A DNA stretch of 34,200 nucleotides from JAMIFN01 sp964608575 (GCA_964608575.1 CAZSPW010000004.1:1-34200), one strand, 5' to 3'. Shown: positions 23,679 to 32,149, counted from the first letter of the stretch. Translations and numbers: made by a program. Notes: generated from the letters alone by a model not told the origin.

Positions 23679-24857
23679 ATGTTCATTGATTTAACACCAG
23701 ATCAACACCAACTCCGCATCAAAGTGCGCGACTATTTCAACGACCTGATGGCGGGCGAGCGCCGCGAGCGTATGCGCGGCGCTGAAGGCGGCCAAGAGTA
23801 TCGAGACTTACTCAAAACTATGGGGCGCGATGGTTGGCTGGCGCTAGGCTGGCCTAAAGAGTTTGGCGGACAAGGCTATGGCCCAACTGAGCAGTTGATC
23901 TTTTTTGAAGAGGCGTTGATTGCTGGCGCACCACTGCCTTTTGTGACCATCAATACCGTAGGCCCTACGCTGATGGTGCACGGCACAGAAGAGCAAAAGA
24001 AAAAATACCTACCAGGCATTGCCAGTGGCGACATCGTTTTTGCCATCGGCTATTCAGAGCCAGGTGCTGGTACAGATTTGGCTACCCTCAAAACCACCGC
24101 GCAAGTGCATGACGATAAATTTGTAGTCAATGGCAATAAGCTGTGGACCTCGGGTTCTGAGGCGGCCGATTACATTTGGCTGGCCGCTCGTACTGATCCA
24201 GATTTACCGCGCCATAAAGGTATTTCCATCATCATTTTGGATACCAAAACCCCAGGGTTTAGCCATACGGTGATTAAAACTTTAAGTAACCCCACTGCGG
24301 CGACCTATTACGATAATGTCGAAGTTCCACGGGCTAATTTGGTCGGTCAGTTGCATGGTGGCTGGAAGCTGATTACCGAGCAGTTGAACCACGAACGCCT
24401 GGGCTTGGGCGCTTATTCGGATAAAGTTACCGCGCAATTCAAGCGCGTGTTGGCTTGGGCCAAGGCGCCTGATGAAAACGGTCAACGCGCCATAGAGTTG
24501 CCTTGGGTGCAGCGCAGCTTTGCCCAGTGCTACAGCCGCTTGGAAGCCATGCGCTTGATCAATTTCCGCATTGCACAAATGCTGGAAGACAACAATCTGG
24601 GCTTGGATTTTGTAGCCTTGGCTTCGGCTACCAAAGTTTATGGCTCTGAAGGCGCTATCGAAATACTTAAACACTTGCAGGAAATTGTTGGTGCAGCTGG
24701 TATGGTGCGCACTGGTTCGGCTGCTGCACGCTTGCAAGGTGAGATCGAGTATGAAACACGCGCTGCAACCACGCTAACCTTTGGCGGCGGCGTGAACGAA
24801 CTGCAACGCGAATTGGTGGCGCAGTTTGGCTTGGGTATGCCGCGCCCTGGGCGCTAA
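23679..24857 (+). CDS. Acyl-CoA dehydrogenase, FadE29/ChsE2-like, FAD-binding subunit
   Basis: The 392-residue product has a complete acyl-CoA dehydrogenase layout: N-terminal helical domain (LTPDQHQLRIKVRDYF), GWPKEFGGQGYGPTEQ, the FAD/substrate motif AIGYSEPGAGTDLATLKT (about 121-138), KLWTSG, LNHERLG in the helical domain, and a C-terminal FGGGVNELQRELVAQFGLGMPR typical of FadE29-like subunits. Together with the short dehydrogenase at 20709 it probably forms an alpha2-beta2 enzyme that desaturates the acyl-CoA side chain before hydration. AAGGAA precedes the ATG. It is the last gene of the cluster and is followed by a strong terminator, so the cluster ends here. Confidence 0.9.
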   Translation: MFIDLTPDQHQLRIKVRDYFNDLMAGERRERMRGAEGGQEYRDLLKTMGRDGWLALGWPKEFGGQGYGPTEQLIFFEEALIAGAPLPFVTINTVGPTLMVHGTEEQKKKYLPGIASGDIVFAIGYSEPGAGTDLATLKTTAQVHDDKFVVNGNKLWTSGSEAADYIWLAARTDPDLPRHKGISIIILDTKTPGFSHTVIKTLSNPTAATYYDNVEVPRANLVGQLHGGWKLITEQLNHERLGLGAYSDKVTAQFKRVLAWAKAPDENGQRAIELPWVQRSFAQCYSRLEAMRLINFRIAQMLEDNNLGLDFVALASATKVYGSEGAIEILKHLQEIVGAAGMVRTGSAAARLQGEIEYETRAATTLTFGGGVNELQRELVAQFGLGMPRPGR

Positions 24858-24878
24858 CGCTCAGATGTGCAGCTATAC

Positions 24879-24905
24879 AAAACGCCCTGCGGGGCGTTTT
24901 TGTTT
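24879..24905 (+). terminator. Rho-independent terminator ending the igr-like cluster
   Basis: ACGCCC (24882-24887) and GGGCGT (24892-24897) form the core stem, extended by A-T pairs on both sides, and followed by TTTTGTTT. It lies 22 bases after the dehydrogenase stop codon and marks the end of the cluster. Confidence 0.88.
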
Positions 24906-24934
24906 GACAAACAATACATCAGCCGCGCTACACT
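24904..24934 (+). promoter_or_regulatory. Candidate sigma-70 promoter of the OmpA-type lipoprotein gene
   Basis: A consensus TTGACA (24904-24909) is followed by TACACT (24929-24934) after 19 bases, a little longer than ideal. It lies directly after the terminator and 42 bases before the start codon. Confidence 0.45.
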
Positions 24935-24975
24935 GTGCTCGTGTTCTTCATCCATTCTTTGAAAGGAAGCGTGCC

Positions 24976-25620
24976 ATGAATACCATTTTTTCTAAAAGTA
25001 GTTGGAGCCTGGGTCTATTGGGCTTGGCTTTAAGCGGAGCACTAAGCGGCTGCGCCAATATGAGTGATGGTCAGAAAAGCGCAGCTACTGGTGCGGTCAT
25101 AGGTGCCATCGCTGGTGCTGCGATAGGCGATAGCAAAGGCAGTGCTGCTGCTGGTGCTGCTATCGGCGCATTGGGCGGCTATGTTTGGAATCACGAGATG
25201 GAAAAGAAAAAGCGCGCGATGGAGCAGGCCACTGCTGGCACGGGCGCGACGGTGATGCAAACCGCAGACAACCAGTTGCGGGTCAATATTCCTAGTGATT
25301 TTTCTTTTGATGTGGGCAGTTATGCCATCAAGCCTGTCATGCGGCCTGTTCTGGATCAATTGGCCGCTGGCCTGCCTGGGCAAAATGTCGATGTGCGCAT
25401 CATCGGTCATACCGACAGTACTGGCACTTACGCGATAAATCAGCCTTTGAGCGAAAACCGAGCCATGAGTGTGCGCAATTATTTGATAGGCAAGGGTATT
25501 TCTAGCAGCCGCATAAGCACCACAGGCGTGGCCGATAGTCAGCCAGCGGCTAGCAACGATACTGCGGCTGGGCGTGCGCAAAACCGCCGTGTGGAAATTT
25601 ACCTTGGCCAACGCGCCTAA
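24976..25620 (+). CDS. OmpA-family outer-membrane lipoprotein (YiaD-like) with glycine zipper
   Basis: The 214-residue product starts with a lipoprotein signal ending LSGALSGC (lipidation Cys26). A Gly/Ala-rich glycine-zipper stretch follows (about 35-70, ATGAVIGAIAGAAIG and GAAIGALGGY), then a charged linker and an OmpA peptidoglycan-binding domain (about 95-214). Family motifs there are IIGHTDSTGTYAINQPLSENRA and GRAQNRRVEIYL, with the Asp and Arg that contact diaminopimelate. It likely tethers the outer membrane to peptidoglycan. GAAAGGAAG precedes the ATG at 24976. An earlier in-frame ATG at 24826 lies in the dehydrogenase gene and is rejected. Confidence 0.93.
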   Translation: MNTIFSKSSWSLGLLGLALSGALSGCANMSDGQKSAATGAVIGAIAGAAIGDSKGSAAAGAAIGALGGYVWNHEMEKKKRAMEQATAGTGATVMQTADNQLRVNIPSDFSFDVGSYAIKPVMRPVLDQLAAGLPGQNVDVRIIGHTDSTGTYAINQPLSENRAMSVRNYLIGKGISSSRISTTGVADSQPAASNDTAAGRAQNRRVEIYLGQRA

Positions 25621-25638
25621 GCGCACTGATCACAGCTA

Positions 25639-26613
25639 ATGGCTAGCCTTGGCTTGCATCCACTGCGCCACGCTCGTGTGCGCGTGCGCCGCTGGATGGA
25701 GGCCAGGCTGCCACGCAGCGATAGTCAAGAGCTAACTCAGCGCAATGTCTATATCCTGCCCACGCGTGCGGGTTGGATGTTGCTGCTGACCTTGGTGGTT
25801 CTGCTGATCGCAGCCATCAATTACCAAATCAATTTGGGCTATTTGCTTACCTTTATGCTCGCTGGTGCTGCGGCTATAGGCATGTATAGCTGTCACAATA
25901 ATCTGCGTGGCATCCATTTGCATTTGCACTCGCCTGCCGCCGTATTTGCAGGCCAGGCGCTACCTTTAAAAATTGACCTTAGCCAAAAAAGCAAGCGCCC
26001 ACGCTATGGCATAGGCCTAGCCTTATTAGACAGCCAAGATTGGGCTTGGGCTGATGTGCCCGCACTAGGCAGTGCCAGTGTGCAACTGGCTTGGCCTGCG
26101 TCCCAACGCGGCTGGCATGCTTGCCCTACGCTGAGTGCGCAGACGCATTACCCCTTGGGGCATTTTCGGGTGTGGACGGTATGGTGCCCAGCCAGCCAGA
26201 TTTTGGTTTATCCCCAGCCTGAAAACCCCAGCCCGCCTTTGCCCGCAGGCACGCCCACAGCGGGTGAACAAGCCAGTATCAGCAGTCAGGCAGCCAGCGG
26301 CGAGTTTGACGGCGTGCGCCCTTATCGTCGCGGCGATGCGCTCAAAACCATAGTCTGGAAAAAAATGGCTAAGGGGGATGCATTGGTCAGCCGTGATAGC
26401 CAGCAGCTGCACAGCAGCCAGCTATGGCTGGATTACCAGCAAACCGGTGGGGCGCTGGGCAAAGAAGCACGCTTGTCGCGCTTGACAGCCTGGGTGCTGG
26501 TCGCGCATCAGCGCGAATTGCGTTATGGCTTGCGCTTGCCCAATCTTGAGATTCCCCCTGGCAGCGGCACCGCCCAACGCGATCGTTGCTTGCAAGCCTT
26601 GGCGCTGGCATAA
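25639..26613 (+). CDS. DUF58 domain-containing membrane protein
   Basis: The 324-residue product has two hydrophobic helices (about residues 47-85, GWMLLLTLVVLLIAAINY and LTFMLAGAAAIGMY). A C-terminal DUF58 region contains GEFDGVRPYRRGDALKTIVWKKMAKGDALVSRD (about 223-255), the hallmark of this von-Willebrand-like family. DUF58 proteins usually sit beside a MoxR ATPase and a transglutaminase-like protein. Neither neighbour is present here, so it is an orphan copy or separated from its partners. It starts 18 bases after the OmpA-lipoprotein stop codon and may be co-transcribed with it. Biochemical function is unknown for the family. Confidence 0.88.
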   Translation: MASLGLHPLRHARVRVRRWMEARLPRSDSQELTQRNVYILPTRAGWMLLLTLVVLLIAAINYQINLGYLLTFMLAGAAAIGMYSCHNNLRGIHLHLHSPAAVFAGQALPLKIDLSQKSKRPRYGIGLALLDSQDWAWADVPALGSASVQLAWPASQRGWHACPTLSAQTHYPLGHFRVWTVWCPASQILVYPQPENPSPPLPAGTPTAGEQASISSQAASGEFDGVRPYRRGDALKTIVWKKMAKGDALVSRDSQQLHSSQLWLDYQQTGGALGKEARLSRLTAWVLVAHQRELRYGLRLPNLEIPPGSGTAQRDRCLQALALA

Positions 26614-26716
26614 AACGCCAAAAGTGCGAATTTATTCTCGATATCAATATGCAAGCCATGCACAATCGCACTGCTCTTAGCCGTTGCGAAGGGCTTTATT
26701 CTTTAAGGAAACAACG

Positions 26717-27238
26717 ATGGGCTTACTCGATTCTCTTATTAGCGGCGCGCTGAATAATTTGGGCGGCCATGATGGCCAGCCGCAAGCCCAGGGCGGCTTG
26801 AACATCAGCCCGGCGATGTTGATGGCAGCTGCACCTTTGGTGTTGAAGTTGCTCAGCAATGACGGTCAGCAAGGCGGTTTAGCCGGCTTGATTGCTAAAT
26901 TTCAGCAAGCCGGCTTGGGCGATGCGATTGACTCTTGGGTCGGCAGCGGTGCCAATCAAGCGGTTTCTGGCGATCAAATCAGCGCTGCACTGGGGTCAGA
27001 CTTCATCAGCCAATTGGCGCAAAAAGCAGGTGTTGCCGATAGCGAAGCGGCTGGCAGCTTGGCGCAACTATTGCCGCAACTGATCAATTACTTAACACCT
27101 AATGGCCAAGCGCCTGCAGGTGGTTTGGGCAATACGGACGAATTGATGGGGCAATTGGGCGGTCTGCTGGGCGGCGGGCAGGCCGGTGGCCTAGGCCAAA
27201 TGCTGGGTGGTTTGGCCGGCGCTTTTTTGAAAAAGTAA
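26717..27238 (+). CDS. YidB-family protein (DUF937)
   Basis: The 173-residue product starts MGLLDSLISGALNN and contains the family's helical core (about 30-120: AAPLVLKLLSNDGQQGGLAGLIAKFQQAGLGDAIDSWVG, with GLGD and SWV typical) and ISAALGSDFISQLAQKAGV. It ends in a Gly/Leu-rich tail (GGLLGGGQAGGLGQMLGGLAG). YidB-like proteins are small, soluble and of unknown function. The ATG at 26717 has TAAGGAA 6-10 bases upstream, and the earlier ATG at 26684 lacks one. It is isolated: convergent with rnhA, with about 40 bases between the stops. Confidence 0.88.
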   Translation: MGLLDSLISGALNNLGGHDGQPQAQGGLNISPAMLMAAAPLVLKLLSNDGQQGGLAGLIAKFQQAGLGDAIDSWVGSGANQAVSGDQISAALGSDFISQLAQKAGVADSEAAGSLAQLLPQLINYLTPNGQAPAGGLGNTDELMGQLGGLLGGGQAGGLGQMLGGLAGAFLKK

Positions 27239-27278
27239 AACGCGCCGCTGGCTACAGGCTTGTGCGCGCAGCCCAGCT

Positions 27279-27767
27279 TTAAAGCGCGCTTAAAGCCAGC
27301 TCCACCCCTTTATTCGCTAGCGCATCAGCGGCTTCGTTGCCAGGATCGCCCGCATGGCCTTTGACCCAATGCCAGCGCAGCTGGTGTGGGCTGGTGGCAA
27401 CCAATTGATCTAATTGCTGCCACAGCTCGACATTTTTGACGGGTTTTTTATCGGCTGTGCGCCAGCCGCGCGCTTTCCAGCCATGCACCCATTCGGTGAT
27501 GCCTTTGCGCACATATTCGCTATCTAGGTGCAAATCCACGCTGCAGGGTTTTTTCAGGGCTTGCAAAGCCTCAATCACGGCTTGCAATTCCATGCGGTTA
27601 TTGGTGGTGAGTTTTTCGCCACCGTATAACTCTTTACGCAGGGCACCGCTGATCAGGAGCACGCCCCAACCGCCAGGGCCTGGGTTGCCTTTGCACGCGC
27701 CATCGGTATAAATGGTGACTAAAGGGGCTAGTTGAGCTGGCGCTGGCTTCTCTTGTTTTTTAAGCAT
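27279..27767 (-). CDS. rnhA: Ribonuclease HI
   Basis: RNase HI cleaves the RNA strand of RNA-DNA hybrids (R-loops, primers). The 162-residue product has the four DEDD metal residues: Asp in IYTDGACKGNPGPGG, Glu in NNRMELQAVIEAL, Asp in DLHLDSEYV and Asp in GHAGDPGNEAADALA, with the handle-loop residues KARGWRTADKKPVKN. The start is placed at the ATG at 27767, 15 codons before the catalytic fold begins, similar to E. coli. A more upstream ATG at 27791 would begin inside a dispersed repeat and add eight residues encoded by it. It lies downstream of purF on the same strand. Confidence 0.94.
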   Translation of the reverse strand: MLKKQEKPAPAQLAPLVTIYTDGACKGNPGPGGWGVLLISGALRKELYGGEKLTTNNRMELQAVIEALQALKKPCSVDLHLDSEYVRKGITEWVHGWKARGWRTADKKPVKNVELWQQLDQLVATSPHQLRWHWVKGHAGDPGNEAADALANKGVELALSAL

Positions 27768-27816
27768 GTTTTTGGTATTTTTCCGCGTCAAATCTGCCTG
27801 GAAAGCTCACTTTTTT
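27767..27816 (+). repeat. Dispersed intergenic repeat, copy 4 (diverged core)
   Basis: The copy reads TTTTTGGTATTTTTCCGCGT, then CAAATCTGCCTGGAAAGCTC, then ACTTTTTT. In the core, TGCCTGGAAAGCT (27795-27807) replaces TGCCTGAGCAGCT. It fills the purF-rnhA gap and reaches the start codon of rnhA, in the opposite orientation to both genes. Confidence 0.65.
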
Positions 27817-27824
27817 ATGCAAAA

Positions 27825-29342
27825 TTAGGAGCCGTTAGGCAAATTGAGGCGGTTTTCAAAATCCAAAAATTCGCTGTCTTGTGCATCGAGCGGCAAGCTG
27901 GCCTGTAAACCTTGTTCAGCCAAGACTGGCCCTTGCGCTGCATCACCCGTGATGTAGTGGGCATCAAAGCAGCTGGCTTCAAATGTGTTGACTGTGGGAT
28001 TGAGTGCGCGCACAGCCATTTTCATGGCTTCTAAATCTTGGTAAATCAGGGCATCGGCACCGATTTGCTCGCGGATTTCTTCAATGCTGCGGTTGTGCGC
28101 CACCAGTTCTTCTTTGGTAGGCATATCAATGCCGTAGATATTGGGGTAGCGCACTGGTGGTGCGGCCGAGGCCAAATACACCTTATTCGCACCGGCTTGG
28201 CGCGCCATTTGCACAATTTCGCGGCTGGTAGTGCCACGCACGATGGAATCATCTACCAGCAAGACATTGCGGCCTTTGAATTCGCTGGTAATGGCGTTGA
28301 GTTTTTGGCGCACAGATTTTTTGCGCACGGCCTGCCCTGGCATGATGAAGGTGCGCCCCACATAGCGGTTTTTTACAAAACCTTCGCGATAGGGAATGCC
28401 TAGATGCTGCGCCAGTTGCATGGCGCTGGGGCGGCTGGATTCGGGGATGGGAATAACCGCGTCAATATCGCTTTTGGCGATGTGTTTGAGCACCTCTTCA
28501 GCCAAAGTCACGCCCATATTCACGCGCGCTTGATAGACGCTGATGCCATCTATGGTAGAGTCGGGGCGTGCCAAATAAATGTATTCAAACAGGCAGGGCA
28601 CCAGCTCGGTTTTGCTCGCGCATTGGCGGCTGTGCAGTTTGCCTTGCTTGTCTATCAGTACCGCTTCGCCTGGGGCAATATCGCGCTCAAACTGAAAGAG
28701 CGTGCCCTCTAAGGCTACCGATTCAGAGGCCAGCATCACAGCGCCATCTTCGTTACGCCCTATGCATAGAGGGCGAATCCCATGCGGATCACGAAACGCC
28801 ACCATACCAAAACCTGCAATCATGGCGATCACGGCGTAAGCGCCACGAATGCGGCGGTGTACGGCACTGATGGCGCTGAAAATAGACTCTGGATCGAGCG
28901 CAGTATGGCGTGTGGCTTGCTCCAGTTCGTGTGCGAAGATGTTGATCAGCGCCTCGGTGTCGCTTTCGGTGTTGAGGTGGCGGTGATCAATTTCAAACAG
29001 CTGCTGGCGCAGCTCTGCGGTATTGGTTAAATTGCCGTTATGCACCAACACAATGCCATATGGCGCATTGACATAAAAGGGTTGCGCTTCTTCGGCGCTA
29101 TCGGCGTTACCCGCAGTGGGGTAGCGCACTTGCCCTAGGCCGATATTGCCTGGTAGCGAGCGCATATTGCGCGTGCGGAACACATCACGCACCATGCCTT
29201 TGGCTTTGTGCATATTGAAGCGCGAGCCTTGCTGGGTGACGATGCCAGCGGCATCTTGCCCACGGTGCTGCAACAAGAGCAGGGCATCGTATAAAAGTTG
29301 ATTGACAGGTTCTTGGGCGGCAATGCCGACAATTCCACACAT
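27825..29342 (-). CDS. purF: Amidophosphoribosyltransferase
   Basis: PurF carries out the first committed step of purine synthesis, making phosphoribosylamine from PRPP and glutamine. The 505-residue product equals the E. coli length. After Met removal, Cys of MCGIVGIA is the N-terminal nucleophile of the glutaminase domain (HNGNLTNTAELRQQL and TESDTEALINIFAHE belong to it). The PRPP loop is VLLVDDSIVRGTTSREIV in the C-terminal phosphoribosyltransferase domain. It lacks the long propeptide and iron-sulfur cysteines of the Bacillus type. It follows cvpA by 9 bases in the conserved folC-dedD-cvpA-purF operon. Confidence 0.97.
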   Translation of the reverse strand: MCGIVGIAAQEPVNQLLYDALLLLQHRGQDAAGIVTQQGSRFNMHKAKGMVRDVFRTRNMRSLPGNIGLGQVRYPTAGNADSAEEAQPFYVNAPYGIVLVHNGNLTNTAELRQQLFEIDHRHLNTESDTEALINIFAHELEQATRHTALDPESIFSAISAVHRRIRGAYAVIAMIAGFGMVAFRDPHGIRPLCIGRNEDGAVMLASESVALEGTLFQFERDIAPGEAVLIDKQGKLHSRQCASKTELVPCLFEYIYLARPDSTIDGISVYQARVNMGVTLAEEVLKHIAKSDIDAVIPIPESSRPSAMQLAQHLGIPYREGFVKNRYVGRTFIMPGQAVRKKSVRQKLNAITSEFKGRNVLLVDDSIVRGTTSREIVQMARQAGANKVYLASAAPPVRYPNIYGIDMPTKEELVAHNRSIEEIREQIGADALIYQDLEAMKMAVRALNPTVNTFEASCFDAHYITGDAAQGPVLAEQGLQASLPLDAQDSEFLDFENRLNLPNGS

Positions 29343-29351
29343 GGAGCGGTC

Positions 29352-29867
29352 CTAGGGGGCGGGTTGGAGGTAGGCCTGTATTTTCGCAGGTAATAAGGGT
29401 TTTACCTTGGTCAGACTGCGATCCAAATGGTTTGCGCTTTGCGCGCTGCGCCAATCGGCATCTTGGGTTAAGGGGGTTAAATGCGCCACAGCGGTGAGGG
29501 TAAGCAAAATCAAAACCGCACGCACCAGGCCAAAGCAAGCCCCTAGAAAACGATCGACGGGCTTTAAGCCGATGGCACTGGTGAGCTGTTTTAAACCCCA
29601 AGCAGCCAAACCTGAGAGTATCAGCACGGCCACAAATAGCAGCACAAAAGCCAAAGCGTATTGCGCTGCCTGCCCCCAGCCCTGCAGGGGCAGGTGCGCA
29701 GCCAGTACAGGTTGGGTGGTGCTGGCGTAGTGTTGGGCGATGATAAAAGCGGCTATCCAGCCCATCAGCGCAAAGACCTCATAAATCAGCCCGCGCCAAA
29801 GCCCGAGTAATAGCGAGACGCCAATAACGGCTAGGCAGAGCCAATCTATCCAGTTGAGTGCGGGCAT
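29352..29867 (-). CDS. cvpA: CvpA family inner-membrane protein
   Basis: CvpA is a small integral membrane protein upstream of purF in many proteobacteria; it is linked to colicin V export and to bile and envelope stress tolerance. The 171-residue product has four hydrophobic helices (about 8-28 LCLAVIGVSLLLGLWRGLIYE, 33-48, 65-92, 103-125). It carries the conserved N-terminal WIDWLCLAVIGVSLLLG and GLKPVDRFLGACFGLVRAV of the family. The C-terminal ~45 residues are polar. It lies 12 bases after dedD and 9 bases before purF. The molecular activity is not known. Confidence 0.93.
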   Translation of the reverse strand: MPALNWIDWLCLAVIGVSLLLGLWRGLIYEVFALMGWIAAFIIAQHYASTTQPVLAAHLPLQGWGQAAQYALAFVLLFVAVLILSGLAAWGLKQLTSAIGLKPVDRFLGACFGLVRAVLILLTLTAVAHLTPLTQDADWRSAQSANHLDRSLTKVKPLLPAKIQAYLQPAP

Positions 29868-29879
29868 GGTAGGGCAGGC

Positions 29880-30773
29880 TTACAGCGTCAAAATCGCCGC
29901 GGGTAGCCCTAAGGCTTTGATTTTTTTGGCCGCAGCGTCGGCATCTTCAGCTTTATTGAAGGGGCCCACGCGCAAGCGAATCAATTTACCGCGTGGTGTA
30001 TCAATTTCTTGCGTGTAGGTTTTCAAGCCCAGGTTTTCGACTCTGCGGCGCACTTCAGCCGCTTTGGCGGCATCGGCAAAGCTGCCAAACTGCACCACGC
30101 TGCGCTCATTGGGTTTGACATCAGATTTGGTATCAGATTTGGTATCTGGTTTAGGCTCGCTTTTGCCTTCTAGTAAAGCGCGGGCACGCGCGGCTTCTTC
30201 TGCCTTAGCCTTTTCTTTGTCTGCTTTGGCTTGTGCCAATTGCGCTTGTTTAGCCTGTTGCGCTTTTTCTGTTTTTTCTGCCTTTTCGCGCGCCAGCTTA
30301 TCGGCTGCAGCCTTTTGTTCTAAGGCGCGGGCGGCGGCGGCTTGGGCGGCATTGGGCGCGGGTTCGTCGCTGCCTGCGGCAAGGGGCGCGTCATCGAGCA
30401 TCTCCTCGTTTTCGGCCAATGCAGCGCGGCGGCGCGCACGAATTTGTGCGGGCGTGTCTGCTGCGCTGGCAGGCGCAGCTGTGTTGCTGGCCTTGGATCC
30501 AAGGCTAGGGCTGATGTCTTTTTCTGCAGCTGCAGGAATTTGTACGCTCAAACGCTCGCCACGGGCGGGAATTTCATAAACGATTTCTCTGTCGTTGGGG
30601 CGCGGCTCGGTATCGAGCACCCAAGCAAAGAGAGCGATACCCGCCAATATCAGCACGGCCATGCCGATCAGGCGATTGCGCGCTTGGCGCTTGAGGGCTT
30701 GCAAATGCGGGTTATGTGGTGCATTGCTGGCAGGTGCAGCATCGGAGCTGGAGGTGCGGCGAAACCAAGACAT
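29880..30773 (-). CDS. dedD: SPOR-domain cell-division protein, DedD-like
   Basis: DedD-type proteins are recruited to the division septum by a C-terminal SPOR domain that binds denuded peptidoglycan. The 297-residue product has a short cytoplasmic N-terminus, one transmembrane helix (about 37-53, IGMAVLILAGIALFAWV) and a long Ala/Lys/Glu-rich periplasmic linker (LAREKAEKTEKAQQAKQAQ and similar). The SPOR domain (about 220-297) contains VVQFGSFADAAKAAEVRRRV and GKLIRLRVGPFNKAEDADAA. The ATG at 30773 (MSWFRRT) is chosen over a TTG at 30818 that overlaps the folC stop codon, because the added residues are unlike the family. It sits between folC and cvpA. Confidence 0.92.
   Translation of the reverse strand: MSWFRRTSSSDAAPASNAPHNPHLQALKRQARNRLIGMAVLILAGIALFAWVLDTEPRPNDREIVYEIPARGERLSVQIPAAAEKDISPSLGSKASNTAAPASAADTPAQIRARRRAALAENEEMLDDAPLAAGSDEPAPNAAQAAAARALEQKAAADKLAREKAEKTEKAQQAKQAQLAQAKADKEKAKAEEAARARALLEGKSEPKPDTKSDTKSDVKPNERSVVQFGSFADAAKAAEVRRRVENLGLKTYTQEIDTPRGKLIRLRVGPFNKAEDADAAAKKIKALGLPAAILTL
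30121..30144. repeat. 12-bp tandem duplication in dedD linker
   Basis: TCAGATTTGGTA occurs twice back to back and encodes a repeated TKSD in the disordered linker of DedD. It keeps the frame and is a typical slippage site. Confidence 0.85.
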
Positions 30774-30814
30774 AGAGAGCCTAATGAGAAACTGCTGGCA
30801 GTGGGTGCGGACGC

Positions 30815-32149
30815 TCAAGCGGGCAAATGCGGCGCGGGTGGGCGCGGCTCGCCATTCTCTAGCACTCCGCCGACGGTGAGGAAGGAGCCAAAGACGATGA
30901 TTCTATCGTTAGGGGCGGCGGCGGCAAAGGCGGCATCCAGTCCGGCCTGTGGGTTGGCGTGGCAGCTGCTGGCGCTGGTTTTGCGGGTATTCATGGCCGT
31001 CCATTGTGCTTGCACCGTTTGCGCTTTTGCTGCACGAGGCGTGGGCAAATCGCAAAAATACCAGCGGTCGATGATGGGATTCAATTTGGCCAACATAGGT
31101 GCCAGCTCTTTATCGGCCATCACCCCGAATACGGCGTGGGTGCAGGGGTAATAGCCCTGGGCATCTAAGTTTGCGGCCAAGGCTGCGGCTGAATGCGGGT
31201 TGTGCGCCACATCCAAAATCACAGGTGGCTGACCCGCAATGATTTGAAAGCGCCCAGGCAGCTCGGCACTGGCCAAACCACGGCGCACGGCTTGCGCATC
31301 CACTGGCAAAGTAGGGCGCAAGGCATAGACCGCAGCCAAAGCACCTGCGGCATTGAGCAATTGGTTCGCACCGCGCAGGGCGGGGTAGGCCAGACCTGCC
31401 AAGCGTTTATTGCGCCCAGCCCAGGCCCATTGCTGTTGGTCGCCAGAAAAGTTGAAATCCTGCCCAAAGCGCCAAACATCGCAACCCAGCTCTTGCGCGA
31501 TTTCTACCGTGCTGGCGGGTGGCATGGGGTCGCCAATGATGGCGGGGCAGCCGGCGCGGAAAATACCAGCTTTCTCGCGCCCTATGCCTTCGCGGTCGCT
31601 GCCCAAAAATTCGATGTGATCAATATCTATGCTGGTGACGATGGCGCAGTCGCTGTCAACGATATTGACCGCATCTAGCCTGCCGCCTAAGCCCACTTCC
31701 AAAATCGCTACATCCACTTGCGCCGCTTGGATCAGCAGCAGGCAGGCCAGGGTGGTGTATTCAAAATAGCTCAGGCTGATGGCGGGCGCAGCCAGTCGCG
31801 CGGCTTCTACGCGGGCAAAAGCGGCAGCTAAATCTGCGGCCGCCACCGACTGCCCGTGAATGCGGCAGCGTTCTTCAAAATGCACCAAATGTGGCGAGGT
31901 GTAGAGGCCAGTTTTATAGCCCGCAGCCGCGTAAATGCCTTCGAGCGTGGCGCAGGTCGAGCCCTTGCCATTGGTGCCCGCCACGGTGATAACGGGGCAG
32001 TTCAGTTTGCCGTTTTGCAGCAATTGCAGGCGTTCGGCCACGGCGCGCACGCGCTCTAGCCCCAATTCAATACCGACGGGGTGTATGCCTTCGATATAGG
32101 CCAGCCAATCGGCCAAGGGGGCGGTAGATGCGGGGGCGGTGTATGACAT
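30815..32149 (-). CDS. folC: Bifunctional dihydrofolate synthase / folylpolyglutamate synthase
   Basis: FolC adds glutamate to dihydropteroate and to reduced folates. The 444-residue product has the Mur-ligase-like ATP loop VAGTNGKGSTCATLE (about 57-71), TGLYTSPHLVHFEERCRI (folate/glutamate site), EVGLGGRLDAVN, SIDIDHIEFLG with the metal-binding His, and the C-terminal ligase domain motif ILDVAHNPHSAAAL. It leads the dedD-cvpA-purF operon. In E. coli and many proteobacteria accD is next to folC, but here the upstream neighbour is glmU. The start at 32149 fits the family N-terminus (LADWLAYIEGIHPVGIELGLERV). Confidence 0.95.
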   Translation of the reverse strand: MSYTAPASTAPLADWLAYIEGIHPVGIELGLERVRAVAERLQLLQNGKLNCPVITVAGTNGKGSTCATLEGIYAAAGYKTGLYTSPHLVHFEERCRIHGQSVAAADLAAAFARVEAARLAAPAISLSYFEYTTLACLLLIQAAQVDVAILEVGLGGRLDAVNIVDSDCAIVTSIDIDHIEFLGSDREGIGREKAGIFRAGCPAIIGDPMPPASTVEIAQELGCDVWRFGQDFNFSGDQQQWAWAGRNKRLAGLAYPALRGANQLLNAAGALAAVYALRPTLPVDAQAVRRGLASAELPGRFQIIAGQPPVILDVAHNPHSAAALAANLDAQGYYPCTHAVFGVMADKELAPMLAKLNPIIDRWYFCDLPTPRAAKAQTVQAQWTAMNTRKTSASSCHANPQAGLDAAFAAAAPNDRIIVFGSFLTVGGVLENGEPRPPAPHLPA

